A stretch of DNA of 35,185 nt, taken from NCBI GenBank assembly GCA_002339345.1, contig DDKM01000064.1:1-35185 (forward strand), written 5' to 3'. Positions 8,270 through 16,804 of the stretch are shown here, piece by piece. Both the position numbers and the translations under genes were made by a program. The notes under the pieces are model-generated. The model did no database searches. It was not told the DNA's origin and saw only the letters and a program-made list of their open reading frames with translations. Positions within the stretch are counted from its first letter, which is position 1; each line of letters begins with the position of its first letter. The DNA comes from Firmicutes bacterium UBA2598 (lineage in GTDB: Bacteria > Bacillota > PH28-bin88).

Positions 8270-10546
8270 ATGTTGAAATTCACCAGAAGACAAGTATTAA
8301 AAGCTTCCGCTGCAGCTGCAGCAATGGCGGCTGTGGGAGGATGCGCCAGTAAGTCTACCCAACAGGCACCAACTCAAGCTGGCATCGAGGTGGAGGAGTG
8401 GTTTAAATCAGTATGCCGTTACTGTGGTACAGGTTGTGGCGTATTGATTGGAACAAAAGCCGGCAAGGTAGTTTCCGTTAAGGGAGATCCAGATAATTCC
8501 GTCAACAAAGGTACTTTATGTGTCAAAGGATTTTTTCTGCCTTCTATTCATTATGCCGAAAATCGCCTAAAGAAGCCGCTAATCAAGGAAAACGGTAAGT
8601 TTAGAGAAGCTACTTGGGATGAGGCATTGGGTTTAATGGCGGCCAAATTTAAGGAAGCCATTGAACAATATGGTCCTAATTCAGTAGCCTATTACGGTTC
8701 CGGTCAGTCCACAGTTGAAGAAGGATATGTGGTTAATAAACTGTTTAAAGGGTGTATCGGCACCAACAACGTAGAAGGAAACCCCCGAACCTGTATGGCC
8801 AGTGCCGTTGCCGGTTATCTTACCACCTTTGGTAAAGACGAACCCATGGGGATTTATGAGGACATAGAGGCAGCCGACGTGTTTTTTATTATCGGTTCCA
8901 ACACTGCCGAAGCTCATCCCATCCTGTACGCCAGAGTAGCAGAAAGGAAAAAATCGGGTAAGGATGTTAAGGTAATTGTTGCCGACCCCCGGATCACTAG
9001 AACTTTTGACATAGCTGATTATAAGGTTAACTTTACACCTGGTTCCGATCTGGCCTTAATGAACGCCATGGCCCATGTAATCATTAAAGAAGGTCTGCAT
9101 GATCCCGAATTTATGGCCAATCATGTAATGTTTAAGCAAACCGTAGATGGCAATCATGAAGACCGCACTTGGGATGACTATGTTTCTTTCTTGGAAAATT
9201 ATAGTCCTGAAAAAGTAGCCCCTATCTGCGGCATACCGGCAGAGGATATCATCGAGATTGCCAGAGTCTTTGCTGCCAAGGGCAAAAATACCATGTCCAT
9301 GTGGTGTATGGGCATTAACCAACGCATTCGCGGCGTGTGGGCTAACAACCTGATTCATAATCTGCATCTGATTACGGGTAAAATCTGTAAGCCCGGCTCC
9401 ACCCCCTTCTCCCTGACCGGCCAGCCCAGTGCTTGTGGTACGGTGCGAGAAGTTGGCGTTCTTTCACATTTGTTGCCGGGGCACCGATTTATTGTCAATG
9501 AAAAACACCGGGAGGAAGTGGCTAAGGTATGGGGGGTTGACCCGGCAAAAATCCAACCACAACCCGGTATGCATATGATGAAGATGTTTGAAGGTACTTA
9601 TACCGGTGAAATTAAATGCATGTGGGTTGTTTGTACAAACCCAGGTCATACTTTGCCTAATGTTAACCGCTACCGTGAGGGAATGGAAAAGACCTTCCTG
9701 GTGGTTTCTGAAGCTTATCATCCCACTAGAACAAGTGAATTAGCTGATATTGTTTTACCATCGGCCATTTGGTGTGAAAAAGAAGGAGTCTACGGTAACG
9801 CTGAGCGCCGAACCCAACATATGGCCAAAGCTATTGAGCCACCGGGCGAGGCCAAGTCGGATCTTTGGGCCATGTTGGAATTTGCTAAACGCATGGGATA
9901 TGGGGAACTGTTTGCCCATTATAAGACCAACGAAGATATATGGGCTGAATGGCGTACCTTAACCATTGGTACAGGCATGGATTTGGCGGAATACAAAGCT
10001 TATAAAGAAGCTCGCGGTTTATTGTGGCCGGTAGTCAACGGCCAAGAAACTAAGCGGCGCTTCGTTTATCCCGATGACCCATATGTTAAACCTGAAGAAA
10101 AGATAAAGTTTTATGGTAAGCCTAACGGTAAAGCCTGGGTATTCCTGCGCCCCATGGCACCGGCAGCTGAGCAACCTGATGCCGAATACCCCTATTGGTT
10201 TACCACCGGGCGAATTTTGGAACACTGGCATACCTCTACCATGACAGCTACTGCTCCACAACTAGCCAAAATTCCTGGAGATTATTATGTGGAAATCCAT
10301 GCTACTGACGCAGCAAGGGAAGGAATTAAGGATGGGGATCTGGTGAAAATTTCTTCCAAGCGCGGCTCCATCACAGTTAAAGCAAAGATTGGCGGAAGGG
10401 GTGTGCCTCAACCAGGAATGCTCTTCTGTCCCATGCACGATATGGACAGAAACAGGTTAGTCAATATCGTGGTAAGCGATGCCGTTGATGGAGTTTCATT
10501 CCAGCCAGAATACAAAATTTCCGCCGTTAAAATTGAAAAGGTTTAG
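8270..10546 (+). CDS. napA: Periplasmic-type nitrate reductase catalytic subunit NapA
   Basis: A 758-residue molybdopterin oxidoreductase of the NapA group. It begins with a Tat signal, TRRQVLKASAAAAAMA, ending in VGGC, which could make it a Tat-exported lipoprotein. The 4Fe-4S ligands are C49, C52, C56 and C84, followed by the electron-transfer lysine K86. RTCMASAVAG holds C175, aligned with the molybdenum-ligand cysteine of NapA, and the following TFGKDEPMG and AEAHPILYAR segments are typical of NapA. The C-terminal TGRILEHWHT and FQPEYK segments also fit. It reduces nitrate to nitrite outside the membrane. Selenate or another oxyanion cannot be excluded from sequence alone, but the residues around C175 favour nitrate. 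It follows napH with a good ribosome site. Confidence 0.92.
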   Translation: MLKFTRRQVLKASAAAAAMAAVGGCASKSTQQAPTQAGIEVEEWFKSVCRYCGTGCGVLIGTKAGKVVSVKGDPDNSVNKGTLCVKGFFLPSIHYAENRLKKPLIKENGKFREATWDEALGLMAAKFKEAIEQYGPNSVAYYGSGQSTVEEGYVVNKLFKGCIGTNNVEGNPRTCMASAVAGYLTTFGKDEPMGIYEDIEAADVFFIIGSNTAEAHPILYARVAERKKSGKDVKVIVADPRITRTFDIADYKVNFTPGSDLALMNAMAHVIIKEGLHDPEFMANHVMFKQTVDGNHEDRTWDDYVSFLENYSPEKVAPICGIPAEDIIEIARVFAAKGKNTMSMWCMGINQRIRGVWANNLIHNLHLITGKICKPGSTPFSLTGQPSACGTVREVGVLSHLLPGHRFIVNEKHREEVAKVWGVDPAKIQPQPGMHMMKMFEGTYTGEIKCMWVVCTNPGHTLPNVNRYREGMEKTFLVVSEAYHPTRTSELADIVLPSAIWCEKEGVYGNAERRTQHMAKAIEPPGEAKSDLWAMLEFAKRMGYGELFAHYKTNEDIWAEWRTLTIGTGMDLAEYKAYKEARGLLWPVVNGQETKRRFVYPDDPYVKPEEKIKFYGKPNGKAWVFLRPMAPAAEQPDAEYPYWFTTGRILEHWHTSTMTATAPQLAKIPGDYYVEIHATDAAREGIKDGDLVKISSKRGSITVKAKIGGRGVPQPGMLFCPMHDMDRNRLVNIVVSDAVDGVSFQPEYKISAVKIEKV

Positions 10547-10572
10547 CTGCTGTTAGAAGGAGGAAGGCAAAA

Positions 10573-10830
10573 ATGAAAAACAAGGTAATTATTTTATCAT
10601 TACTAGCTGCATTCCTAATGGCAGCAGCAGTAGGGTGTGGAACAAATTCTAATGCTCCAACAAACAATGTCAAGGTGGAACGGGGTGTTAACCCACCTGG
10701 GTTGGTGAGTCACGGCATTGAAGGCAAAGAAGATTGCGCTCAATGTCACGATTTAACAAAATATCCAAATCACCCAACGGGATTAGTAAACGAGTGCATC
10801 CAGTGTCATGCCTTTGCAGAATTCAAGTAA
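10573..10830 (+). CDS. Minimal NapB-like diheme cytochrome c lipoprotein
   Basis: An 85-residue exported lipoprotein. The lipobox AVGC puts the acylated cysteine at C22. The mature part, only about 63 residues, contains two CXXCH haem c sites, CAQCH at 55-59 and CIQCH at 75-79, with H47 and H67 as candidate distal ligands. The pattern CxQCHD...P..HP...CxQCH resembles the C-terminal haem core of NapB. It is much shorter than the usual NapB and is anchored by lipid instead of being soluble, as suits a Gram-positive cell. It lies directly between napA and napD and probably hands electrons to NapA. Equivalence to NapB is an inference from position and the haem pattern. Confidence 0.85.
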   Translation: MKNKVIILSLLAAFLMAAAVGCGTNSNAPTNNVKVERGVNPPGLVSHGIEGKEDCAQCHDLTKYPNHPTGLVNECIQCHAFAEFK

Positions 10831-10845
10831 GCAAGGAGGCCAGAT

Positions 10846-11109
10846 ATGGCAATTGCAAGTGTAGTAGTAAAAGTAGTCCCGGGTGAAGAACCATTTGTGA
10901 CTTCCCAGCTAATGAACATTCCTGGAGTGGAAGTGGAACATGTTGCAAACGGAAATATAGTATGTATCCTGGAAGGCCAGGATTTACAGTGGTTAGAACA
11001 TATGGCCTCCCAGGTTATTCAGTCCATTCCAGGGGTGATAATCGTAATGCCAATTTATGTAAATTGTGAGGATTTAGAACTGCTAGAGGCAGAAGCGTTG
11101 GTGAACTAA
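10846..11109 (+). CDS. napD: NapD-type Tat signal-binding chaperone
   Basis: An 87-residue cytoplasmic protein matching the NapD family, which binds the Tat signal peptide of NapA and delays export until the molybdenum cofactor is in place. The N-terminal beta strand AIASVVVKVVPG, the IPGVEVEHV strand and the final SIPGVIIVMPIYVNCED segment follow the ferredoxin-like fold of NapD. An AAGGAGG ribosome site precedes the ATG. The Tat signal seen at the start of NapA gives it an obvious client. It abuts the next ferredoxin gene, whose ATG directly follows its TAA. Confidence 0.88.
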   Translation: MAIASVVVKVVPGEEPFVTSQLMNIPGVEVEHVANGNIVCILEGQDLQWLEHMASQVIQSIPGVIIVMPIYVNCEDLELLEAEALVN

Positions 11110-11661
11110 ATGACCAAGACATGGGAAAGGGCTGTTAGCCGCAAGGATCTATTTCGACTTTTTGTGGCTGAAACCAAGGAACTTGTGACCCAAGTGGCCA
11201 GGGAAAAGTTTCAATCCCATTTGGTCAGGCCACCAGGGGCTTTGCCGGAACCGACTTTCCTAGCCACTTGCATCCGTTGTGGTCAGTGCATTAAAAGTTG
11301 TCCTCAAGAAATACTTTCGCCAGCTGCCATCGCGGAAGGAGCAGCCATGGGCACTCCTGTAGTAAATTTTGTGAGTAAGCCTTGTAAAATTTGCGGAAAA
11401 TGCGCCGTCAATTGTTCTACCGGAGCATTAACCGTGGGTGAAAAAGGTGGTTTAGGGGTAGCCCAAATTAAAGTAAGTTTATGCTTGGCGGCACAGGGGA
11501 ATATTTGTCAAATGTGCAGTCTAAACTGTCCCCAGGGGGCCATATCCGTTGCAGAACATTTAATGCCTAAGGTTAACGAAAAAAGTTGCCGAGGGTGTGG
11601 TACTTGCCAACACTTTTGCCCTGTGGAAGGGGCAATTCGAGTTACGAGCCGGACCAATTAG
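11110..11661 (+). CDS. Second NapG/NapF-like four-cluster ferredoxin
   Basis: A 183-residue ferredoxin-type protein with four cysteine sets: CIRCGQCIKSCP, CKICGKCAVNC, C..CQMCSLNCP and CRGCGTCQHFCP. It shares the RPPGA segment, the FLATC[IL]RCGQC start and the overall layout with the operon's first ferredoxin (6871-7413), so the two are paralogues. Unlike that protein it has no N-terminal membrane helix; its first 40 residues are charged (FRLFVAETKELVTQVAREKF), so it is probably cytoplasmic, as NapF is. NapF takes part in NapA maturation in other bacteria. The start directly follows the napD stop, with no strong ribosome site of its own, so it is probably translated by coupling. Confidence 0.82.
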   Translation: MTKTWERAVSRKDLFRLFVAETKELVTQVAREKFQSHLVRPPGALPEPTFLATCIRCGQCIKSCPQEILSPAAIAEGAAMGTPVVNFVSKPCKICGKCAVNCSTGALTVGEKGGLGVAQIKVSLCLAAQGNICQMCSLNCPQGAISVAEHLMPKVNEKSCRGCGTCQHFCPVEGAIRVTSRTN

Positions 11662-11675
11662 CTTTTCGATAAATA

Positions 11676-12314
11676 GTGGACCTGAACATCGACGACAGGC
11701 TGGCGGTGTGCGGCATATTCAAGAGCAACGGCACGCAAGGCTCTACCCGGTTCATCCGTGGTGGTGACAATCTAAACGGCCGCAGGAAGCGACTTTTGGG
11801 TATGATGGCGACTAAGCGCAGCCTAACTGGTTCCTTAAACGAAGGTGAACAGGACCACAAAGACTTGTGGGCTAAAGTCAACAACATCGACGACTACGAA
11901 GCCCACCGGGTATCCCGGCGCATAGTGGAGTTTGCCCTGGAACACGGAGCGAGTATCATCGTCTTTGAGCACCTGGGTAAATTCAAGCCAAAAAAGGGCA
12001 AGTACAACAGGCGGGCCAACTCCAAGCGTTCTTATTGGCTCCGGGGCAGGATATTTCACTACACCAGGTACAAAGCCTGGGAGCACGGTATAATTACCAG
12101 CCGGGTAAATCCCGGATACACCAGCCGGTTATGCGCCGGCTGCAGACAAGGGGTCGGAACACCAATCGTGCTTGGTAGCCCTGGGTTCCGTGAATTATCT
12201 CAAGTACAACCTGCGCAACCTAGTTTGCGCTTTTTCTTTTACCCTCGGGTGGGTGGAAACAGAAGGAAACAACCTTCCACGGGTCGAATAGCGCGAGACA
12301 AGGAGCGAGGATAA
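11676..12314 (+). pseudogene. tnpB: Broken IS200/IS605-type tnpB
   Basis: A remnant of TnpB, the RNA-guided nuclease accessory of IS200/IS605 elements (normally about 370-400 residues). The open frame begins with VDLNIDDRLAV, the RuvC I segment with its catalytic aspartate, but is preceded by an in-frame stop, so the whole N-terminal part is missing. The RuvC II segment IVFEHLGKF is intact, as is the SRVNPGYTSRLCAGC half zinc finger ending at 12143. Beyond that point neither this frame nor the next encodes the second CxxC or the RuvC III aspartate. No intact left or right end was found. It lies 14 bases after the last nap gene and probably marks the edge of a transferred block. Confidence 0.85.
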
Positions 12315-12361
12315 CAGAAATGCTTTCCAGAAATTGTTTCCGAAGGAGGGGAGGAGTTGCC

Positions 12362-13456
12362 TTGATAGCCATCGGACCGCGGATGTTGAAAACCGGTTTG
12401 GCGGTAGGGCTGGCCGTCTACCTTTGCAGCCTCTTGAAAATTGAACCATACGTTTATGCCGCCCTTTCCGCCCTGGTCAATATGAAGCCGTCGGTGGTAC
12501 AGTCATTGCGAAATGCCGTCGAGCAGGTGGGTACCCAGTTTATCGGCATGACCATCGCCTTTGCCATCGGGCTGGCCATTGGGGCCAATCCCGTCACCAT
12601 CGGATTGACCACGGTGTTGATTATCTGGACATGCCTGCGGGTAGGCTGGGGCACCGGCATCATCATGGGTGTGATGGCGGGTTTATTTGTGCTGACGGCG
12701 CCGGGTGAACAATACGTCAGCCATGCCTGGGTGCGAGTCCAGGCGGTATTGATCGGTCTATTTTCCGCTCTGCTGGTGAACCGGCTGATTTTTCCCCCGC
12801 GTTACGAGGAAAAGCTGAAGGCAAAACTAGCTGAAGTCAACCAGCAGGTCATCGGGTTATACAGTGAGGCCATTGACAGGTTCATAAACCTGGAACCCAT
12901 ACCGGTGGAGGAATTGCACAACAGGGCGGCTACCGCCCGGAAGAAGCTGCAAGGGGCGTGGGACTTGCTGAAACTATATGCAGAGCAGGATAGGGTGCTA
13001 CAGGCCAATTTGACCATGGGCGGCAGTGCCACGGTGGATCGATGGGAGGATTATTACCGCTATAACAAGGGTTGCCTGGACAAGGCCCTGGAGATTCTGG
13101 AAGTGGTACCCAGGCGGCTGGCCCGGCGTCAAGCGGCGGGAAGCCCTCCCCCCAGCCCGGAATTTCAGGCCATCCTGGGTCACCTGGCCAGGGGTAAGGA
13201 GGGGGTGGTGGCCATCAACCAGCAGCTTTATCGCTGCCTGTTTGAAGGGGCGCCGCTATCATGGACCGACACCGGGGAGGAATACTGGCACCTGGTCTCC
13301 GAGGCCATTGACCGGTGGAGCGCCAGGTTTGCCGGCAGCTATTATATCCATGCCTTCATGGAAGTGGCGGTGGTGTTGAACGACCTGCGGTGGGTGGCCC
13401 AAACGGGGAAGGCCATCTTGCAAGAATGGGCGAGCAAGGGAGAGGAGAAACAGTGA
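12362..13456 (+). CDS. Aromatic acid exporter-type (YgaE/DUF939) membrane protein
   Basis: A 364-residue protein whose first half has about five or six hydrophobic helices (GLAVGLAVYLCSLL, FIGMTIAFAIGLAIG, TTVLIIWTCLRVG, GIIMGVMAGLFVLT, VQAVLIGLFSALLV) and whose second half is a helical cytoplasmic domain. This is the layout of the Firmicute ArAE/FUSC group. The start is placed at TTG 12362, preceded by GAGGAG at 12351-12356; an upstream in-frame ATG at 12320 would add 14 basic residues before the conserved IGPRMLKTGLAV and lacks a comparable site. The stop overlaps the GTG start of the next gene, so the two are coupled. The substrate is unknown; export of organic acids is a family-based guess. 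Confidence 0.75.
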   Translation: MIAIGPRMLKTGLAVGLAVYLCSLLKIEPYVYAALSALVNMKPSVVQSLRNAVEQVGTQFIGMTIAFAIGLAIGANPVTIGLTTVLIIWTCLRVGWGTGIIMGVMAGLFVLTAPGEQYVSHAWVRVQAVLIGLFSALLVNRLIFPPRYEEKLKAKLAEVNQQVIGLYSEAIDRFINLEPIPVEELHNRAATARKKLQGAWDLLKLYAEQDRVLQANLTMGGSATVDRWEDYYRYNKGCLDKALEILEVVPRRLARRQAAGSPPPSPEFQAILGHLARGKEGVVAINQQLYRCLFEGAPLSWTDTGEEYWHLVSEAIDRWSARFAGSYYIHAFMEVAVVLNDLRWVAQTGKAILQEWASKGEEKQ

Positions 13457-14784
13457 CACAACAGGGTATAAAGTTGCCAGCCAGCGGAATGGACAGGGAA
13501 ACAGTGCTGGCCAGGATGCGGGAGGCCAGGGCCCGGGACGCCAACTGGCGGGATGGCCGCACATGGAGTTTGGTTTACTTTGCCGGGGAGGAAATTACAC
13601 AGCTTATTCAAGAAGCCTATACCATGTTCATGGCGGAAAACGGTTTGAGCCCCATGGCCTTTCCCAGCCTGAAAAAGTTTGAAACGGAAGTGGTAGCCAT
13701 GACCGCCGGGCTGCTGGGCGGGGGGGGCGAAACGGTAGGAAGCATGACCTCCGGCGGGACGGAGAGTATCCTGATGGCGGTAAAAACAGCCCGGGACATG
13801 GCCAGGGCCAACCGGCCGGAGATTACCCAGCCGGAAATGATCATCCCCGTTACCGTGCACGCCGCCTTTGAAAAGGCCGCCCATTACTTCAACGTTAAGC
13901 CGGTGCGGATTCCAGTGGACCCGGACTTCCGCGCCGATGTGGAGGCAGCCCGGGCGGCGGTAAGCCCCAATACCGTATTGATGGTGGGTTCCGCTCCTGC
14001 CTATCCCCACGGGGTCATTGATCCCATTGGTGAAATGGCAGCCATTGCTGCGGAAAAGGGTATTTTGTTTCACGTTGATGCCTGTCTCGGTGGTTTCCTG
14101 CTGCCCTTTATCCGAAAACTGGGGTATTCTGTGCCGGATTTCGATTTTACCGTACCCGGGGTGACCTCCATTTCCGCCGATGTGCACAAATACGGGTTTG
14201 CTGCCAAGGGAGCTTCGGTCATCCTTTACCGGAACAGAAACATCCGGCGCCACCAGTTTTTTGTTTATCCCGATTGGCCAGGCGGGCTTTTCGGTTCCCC
14301 CACCATGACTGGCACCAGACCGGGTGGAGCAATTGCTGCCGCCTGGGCGGTAATGCACCACTTGGGGGAAGAGGGTTATCTTAAATTGGCCAAGGTGATC
14401 ATGGATACCGCCCGCAAGTTGATGGAAGGCATCCAGGCTATCCCGGGCCTGTATATTTTGGGCAAACCGGATATGAGTGTTTTTGCCTTTGGCTCAGACA
14501 CGTTGGATGTCTATGCCCTGGCCGATGCCATGGATGCCCGTGGCTGGCACCTGAACCGGCAGCAACTGCCACCATGCCTGCACATGATGGTCACCCCGGC
14601 CCATTCCGGTATTGTCGAGGCCTTTCTAAATGATCTGACCCATGCGTCAGCCCAGGTGGCAGCAAACCAGCCCACTGAAGGCGGCAGTGCTGCCATGTAC
14701 GGCATGTTAGGTTCCCTGCCTGAACGAAAAATAGTGCGCCAGTTTATTTTGGACTTTATGGATAAGCTCACCAGCATAGAATAG
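13453..14784 (+). CDS. PLP-dependent lyase/decarboxylase, sphingosine-phosphate-lyase type
   Basis: A 443-residue fold-type I PLP enzyme of the group II decarboxylase/sphingosine-1-phosphate lyase family. The phosphate-binding SGGTES is at 100-105, HVDACLGGF holds the PLP-ring aspartate, and SADVHKYG places the Schiff-base lysine at K246. The GTG at 13453 overlaps the previous stop and is preceded by GGGAGAGGAG; a longer in-frame version from 13315 would be read from inside the upstream gene and adds no family sequence. Eukaryotic relatives cleave sphingosine phosphate, but the bacterial substrate is not evident here. Coupling to a membrane exporter suggests that the product or substrate is exported. 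Confidence 0.82.
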   Translation: MTQQGIKLPASGMDRETVLARMREARARDANWRDGRTWSLVYFAGEEITQLIQEAYTMFMAENGLSPMAFPSLKKFETEVVAMTAGLLGGGGETVGSMTSGGTESILMAVKTARDMARANRPEITQPEMIIPVTVHAAFEKAAHYFNVKPVRIPVDPDFRADVEAARAAVSPNTVLMVGSAPAYPHGVIDPIGEMAAIAAEKGILFHVDACLGGFLLPFIRKLGYSVPDFDFTVPGVTSISADVHKYGFAAKGASVILYRNRNIRRHQFFVYPDWPGGLFGSPTMTGTRPGGAIAAAWAVMHHLGEEGYLKLAKVIMDTARKLMEGIQAIPGLYILGKPDMSVFAFGSDTLDVYALADAMDARGWHLNRQQLPPCLHMMVTPAHSGIVEAFLNDLTHASAQVAANQPTEGGSAAMYGMLGSLPERKIVRQFILDFMDKLTSIE

Positions 14785-14807
14785 CCCGCCGAAAACTCGG
14801 CGGGCTA
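14782..14807. terminator. Hairpin terminator between convergent genes
   Basis: TAGCCCGCCGA (14782-14792) and TCGGCGGGCTA (14797-14807) form a perfect 11-bp stem with loop AAAC. It begins inside the stop codon of the PLP enzyme gene. There is no good T-run on either side, so intrinsic termination may be weak, but it separates two convergent genes. A T6 run occurs at 14855-14860, too far away to belong to this stem. Confidence 0.6.
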
Positions 14808-14866
14808 ACCGCAAAACATCTGCACCTAAGGTGACTTTCCGGCCGGACCTGGGGTTTTTTGATTAT

Positions 14867-15997
14867 TTATGGTTTCAGCAGATAGGCGACCAAAAGACCG
14901 AGATAGTTACCCAGAGCCAATCCCACCAGGCTGGTGGTTAGCCCGGACATCACCACTTCCCGGTTTTTCAACGCATTGGCTACTGGTCCGATGAAGGGGG
15001 GACCGTATATACCGGCTGTGGAGGTGATGATCACCGTATCGGCATCCAGCTTTAAAAGGTATGCCAGGGATATGTGAATTATTACCGCCAATGTTACCAC
15101 CGAACCAACGTAATATAAGAACAGCGGGCTGGTGTTTAAGAATTTTTCCGTGTTGGCCATAGAGCCTACCGCCACCGAAAAGACCAGCAACAGGTATTGG
15201 CCCACATCGTATGTAATGTCCATTTGCCGGATTTTAGGAATAAAGGAGCCCGCAATACCTAAAGTGGTAAGGGTAAGGATGATCATGGTAAAGGACAGGG
15301 TGCCGGTGACGGCCAGGGAAAGGCCGATGCTGATGCCGGCGGTAACTGCAGCCAGTAATAATGCCAGTACTGTGTACCGTACATAACCGCTAAGGGAGCG
15401 AGCGGGAGATGCGGAAGCCACCTGTTCCAGGGTCGCGGGGCTGGCATTTGCGGACCGAAACGGGGGTAAGAACTTCAACAGCAGCTGCTGGGCCACCGTC
15501 ATCAGGAACACAAGGTAAATAGCCCCTACAACCACATCGGCGGCGTGTACCAGTACAAAGGTTTCCTTTTGCACGTCCAAAGCCAGGCCGATGGCGTTTA
15601 AGTTGGGGGTACCGCCGGTGTAAACACCGGTCAGCATACCTGCCACCTTCCACGATTCCTCCAAGTATGGGGCAAAAATGCGGGCGGCAGCAAGGGAAGA
15701 AAGCAGCACACCTACAATGCAAAGGCCGAACGAGATGATGGTGGGACGCGCTAGGCGAATCCACGAGGAAAAGTTGGTGGAAAACAAGAGCAGGGGGATA
15801 GCCAAGGGAACGGTAATCTCAGTTATTGTTGTGGAAAGAGACTCGTTCAAGGAAACAAAGGGCAGGTTGCCGGCTATGATGCCCACCATATAGCACAGCA
15901 CCACGGGGCCTAGCCAGTCCAGTGCCCTGGAACGCTTGGTAGCAAACAGAGCCAGGGCCGGGAAGAGAATGAAAAGAAGCAATTGCAGAAAAACCAT
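14867..15997 (-). CDS. DUF819 family integral membrane protein
   Basis: A 376-residue membrane protein with about ten hydrophobic helices and the DUF819 segment TGVYTGGTPNLNAIGLAL near residues 125-142. Members are uncharacterised predicted transporters or permeases. A central hydrophilic stretch (around RSANASPATLEQVASASPARS) separates two helix bundles. An AAAGGAGGAGG ribosome site precedes the ATG at 15997. The TauE/SafE permease gene lies upstream with only 14 bases between them, so the two are probably one transcript. The function is unknown; a shared role in moving small organic or sulfur anions is only a guess from the neighbour. Confidence 0.8.
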   Translation of the reverse strand: MVFLQLLLFILFPALALFATKRSRALDWLGPVVLCYMVGIIAGNLPFVSLNESLSTTITEITVPLAIPLLLFSTNFSSWIRLARPTIISFGLCIVGVLLSSLAAARIFAPYLEESWKVAGMLTGVYTGGTPNLNAIGLALDVQKETFVLVHAADVVVGAIYLVFLMTVAQQLLLKFLPPFRSANASPATLEQVASASPARSLSGYVRYTVLALLLAAVTAGISIGLSLAVTGTLSFTMIILTLTTLGIAGSFIPKIRQMDITYDVGQYLLLVFSVAVGSMANTEKFLNTSPLFLYYVGSVVTLAVIIHISLAYLLKLDADTVIITSTAGIYGPPFIGPVANALKNREVVMSGLTTSLVGLALGNYLGLLVAYLLKP

Positions 15998-16011
15998 CTA
16001 ACCTCCTCCTT

Positions 16012-16770
16012 TTATTTGGGAATATAGGGCGTGGCAGAAGCCACCAGTGACAGTCCGGCCGCCAAGAGCAGCAGAAACACCGCCAGGCGGAATCTTACCG
16101 GGTTAATCCGATTGTGCAGCCATTCGCCGCAGGGAATAGCCACCAGCAGGGCGGGCAGCAGCATCAAGCTCTGGTACAGGATGGGGACAGTCAGCTTGCC
16201 GGTGATATAGTAACTGGCCAGTAGGACGAAGGTAAGCACCAGCCAGAGGGCGGACAGGGTGCTGCGGAAACTCCCCTTATCGGCAATCTGCCGTGAAGTG
16301 TAATACACCACTAACGGCCCACCGGAGGCGTATATGCCGTGGACGATGCCGCCGGTGATCAGCCATATCGCTGCCTGGGCCGCAGGCATGGGGGGCAGTT
16401 CAACGGCCTGGGGATGGCGCAGGCGGAACAGTTCTAAGGCCGCGAAACCGGTGACGAATAGACCAAAGGCCATTTTCAGCAGGCTGTTTTGGCTGAGGCT
16501 AAAAAGGGCAAAGCCAACCGGCAGGCCAACGGCCATCAGGGGTATTATTCTCCTAAACAGCACATGATGGTTAATGGTATGGTGATGGCGCACCACGATA
16601 TATGCACTTAACAACAGGTTTACCAACACCAAGACCGGTATTAGTACTTCCATACTTAATAAATGGGCTCCCAGGGCCACCGCAATAATCATAGCACCGA
16701 ACCCGGTAACAGTTTCCACCGTCTGTGCCATAAAGACAATTACCGCCAGCAGGAAAAAGGTCATTTCCAA
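16012..16770 (-). CDS. TauE/SafE (TSUP) family anion permease
   Basis: A 252-residue membrane protein with about eight hydrophobic helices, of the TSUP family. It opens with the family-like ETVTGFGAMIIAVALG and has the second repeat GGIVHGIYASGGPLVVYY. Relatives export or import sulfite, sulfonates, sulfoacetate or other organic anions. TTG at 16770 is taken as start because GGGTGA lies six bases before it; an ATG two codons on (16764) has poorer spacing. It leads a two-gene unit with the DUF819 gene. An inverted repeat at 16805-16821 lies in its promoter region. Confidence 0.85.
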   Translation of the reverse strand: MEMTFFLLAVIVFMAQTVETVTGFGAMIIAVALGAHLLSMEVLIPVLVLVNLLLSAYIVVRHHHTINHHVLFRRIIPLMAVGLPVGFALFSLSQNSLLKMAFGLFVTGFAALELFRLRHPQAVELPPMPAAQAAIWLITGGIVHGIYASGGPLVVYYTSRQIADKGSFRSTLSALWLVLTFVLLASYYITGKLTVPILYQSLMLLPALLVAIPCGEWLHNRINPVRFRLAVFLLLLAAGLSLVASATPYIPK

Positions 16771-16804
16771 ATCATATCACCCATTTTAACAATGATGTGT
16801 GCCA

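Noticed and set aside
14821..14860. Second terminator before the T6 run at 14855-14860
   Set aside because: CCGGCCGG is a palindrome with no room for a loop, and CACCT/AGGTG at 14823-14833 is too far from the T-run, so no convincing stem precedes it.
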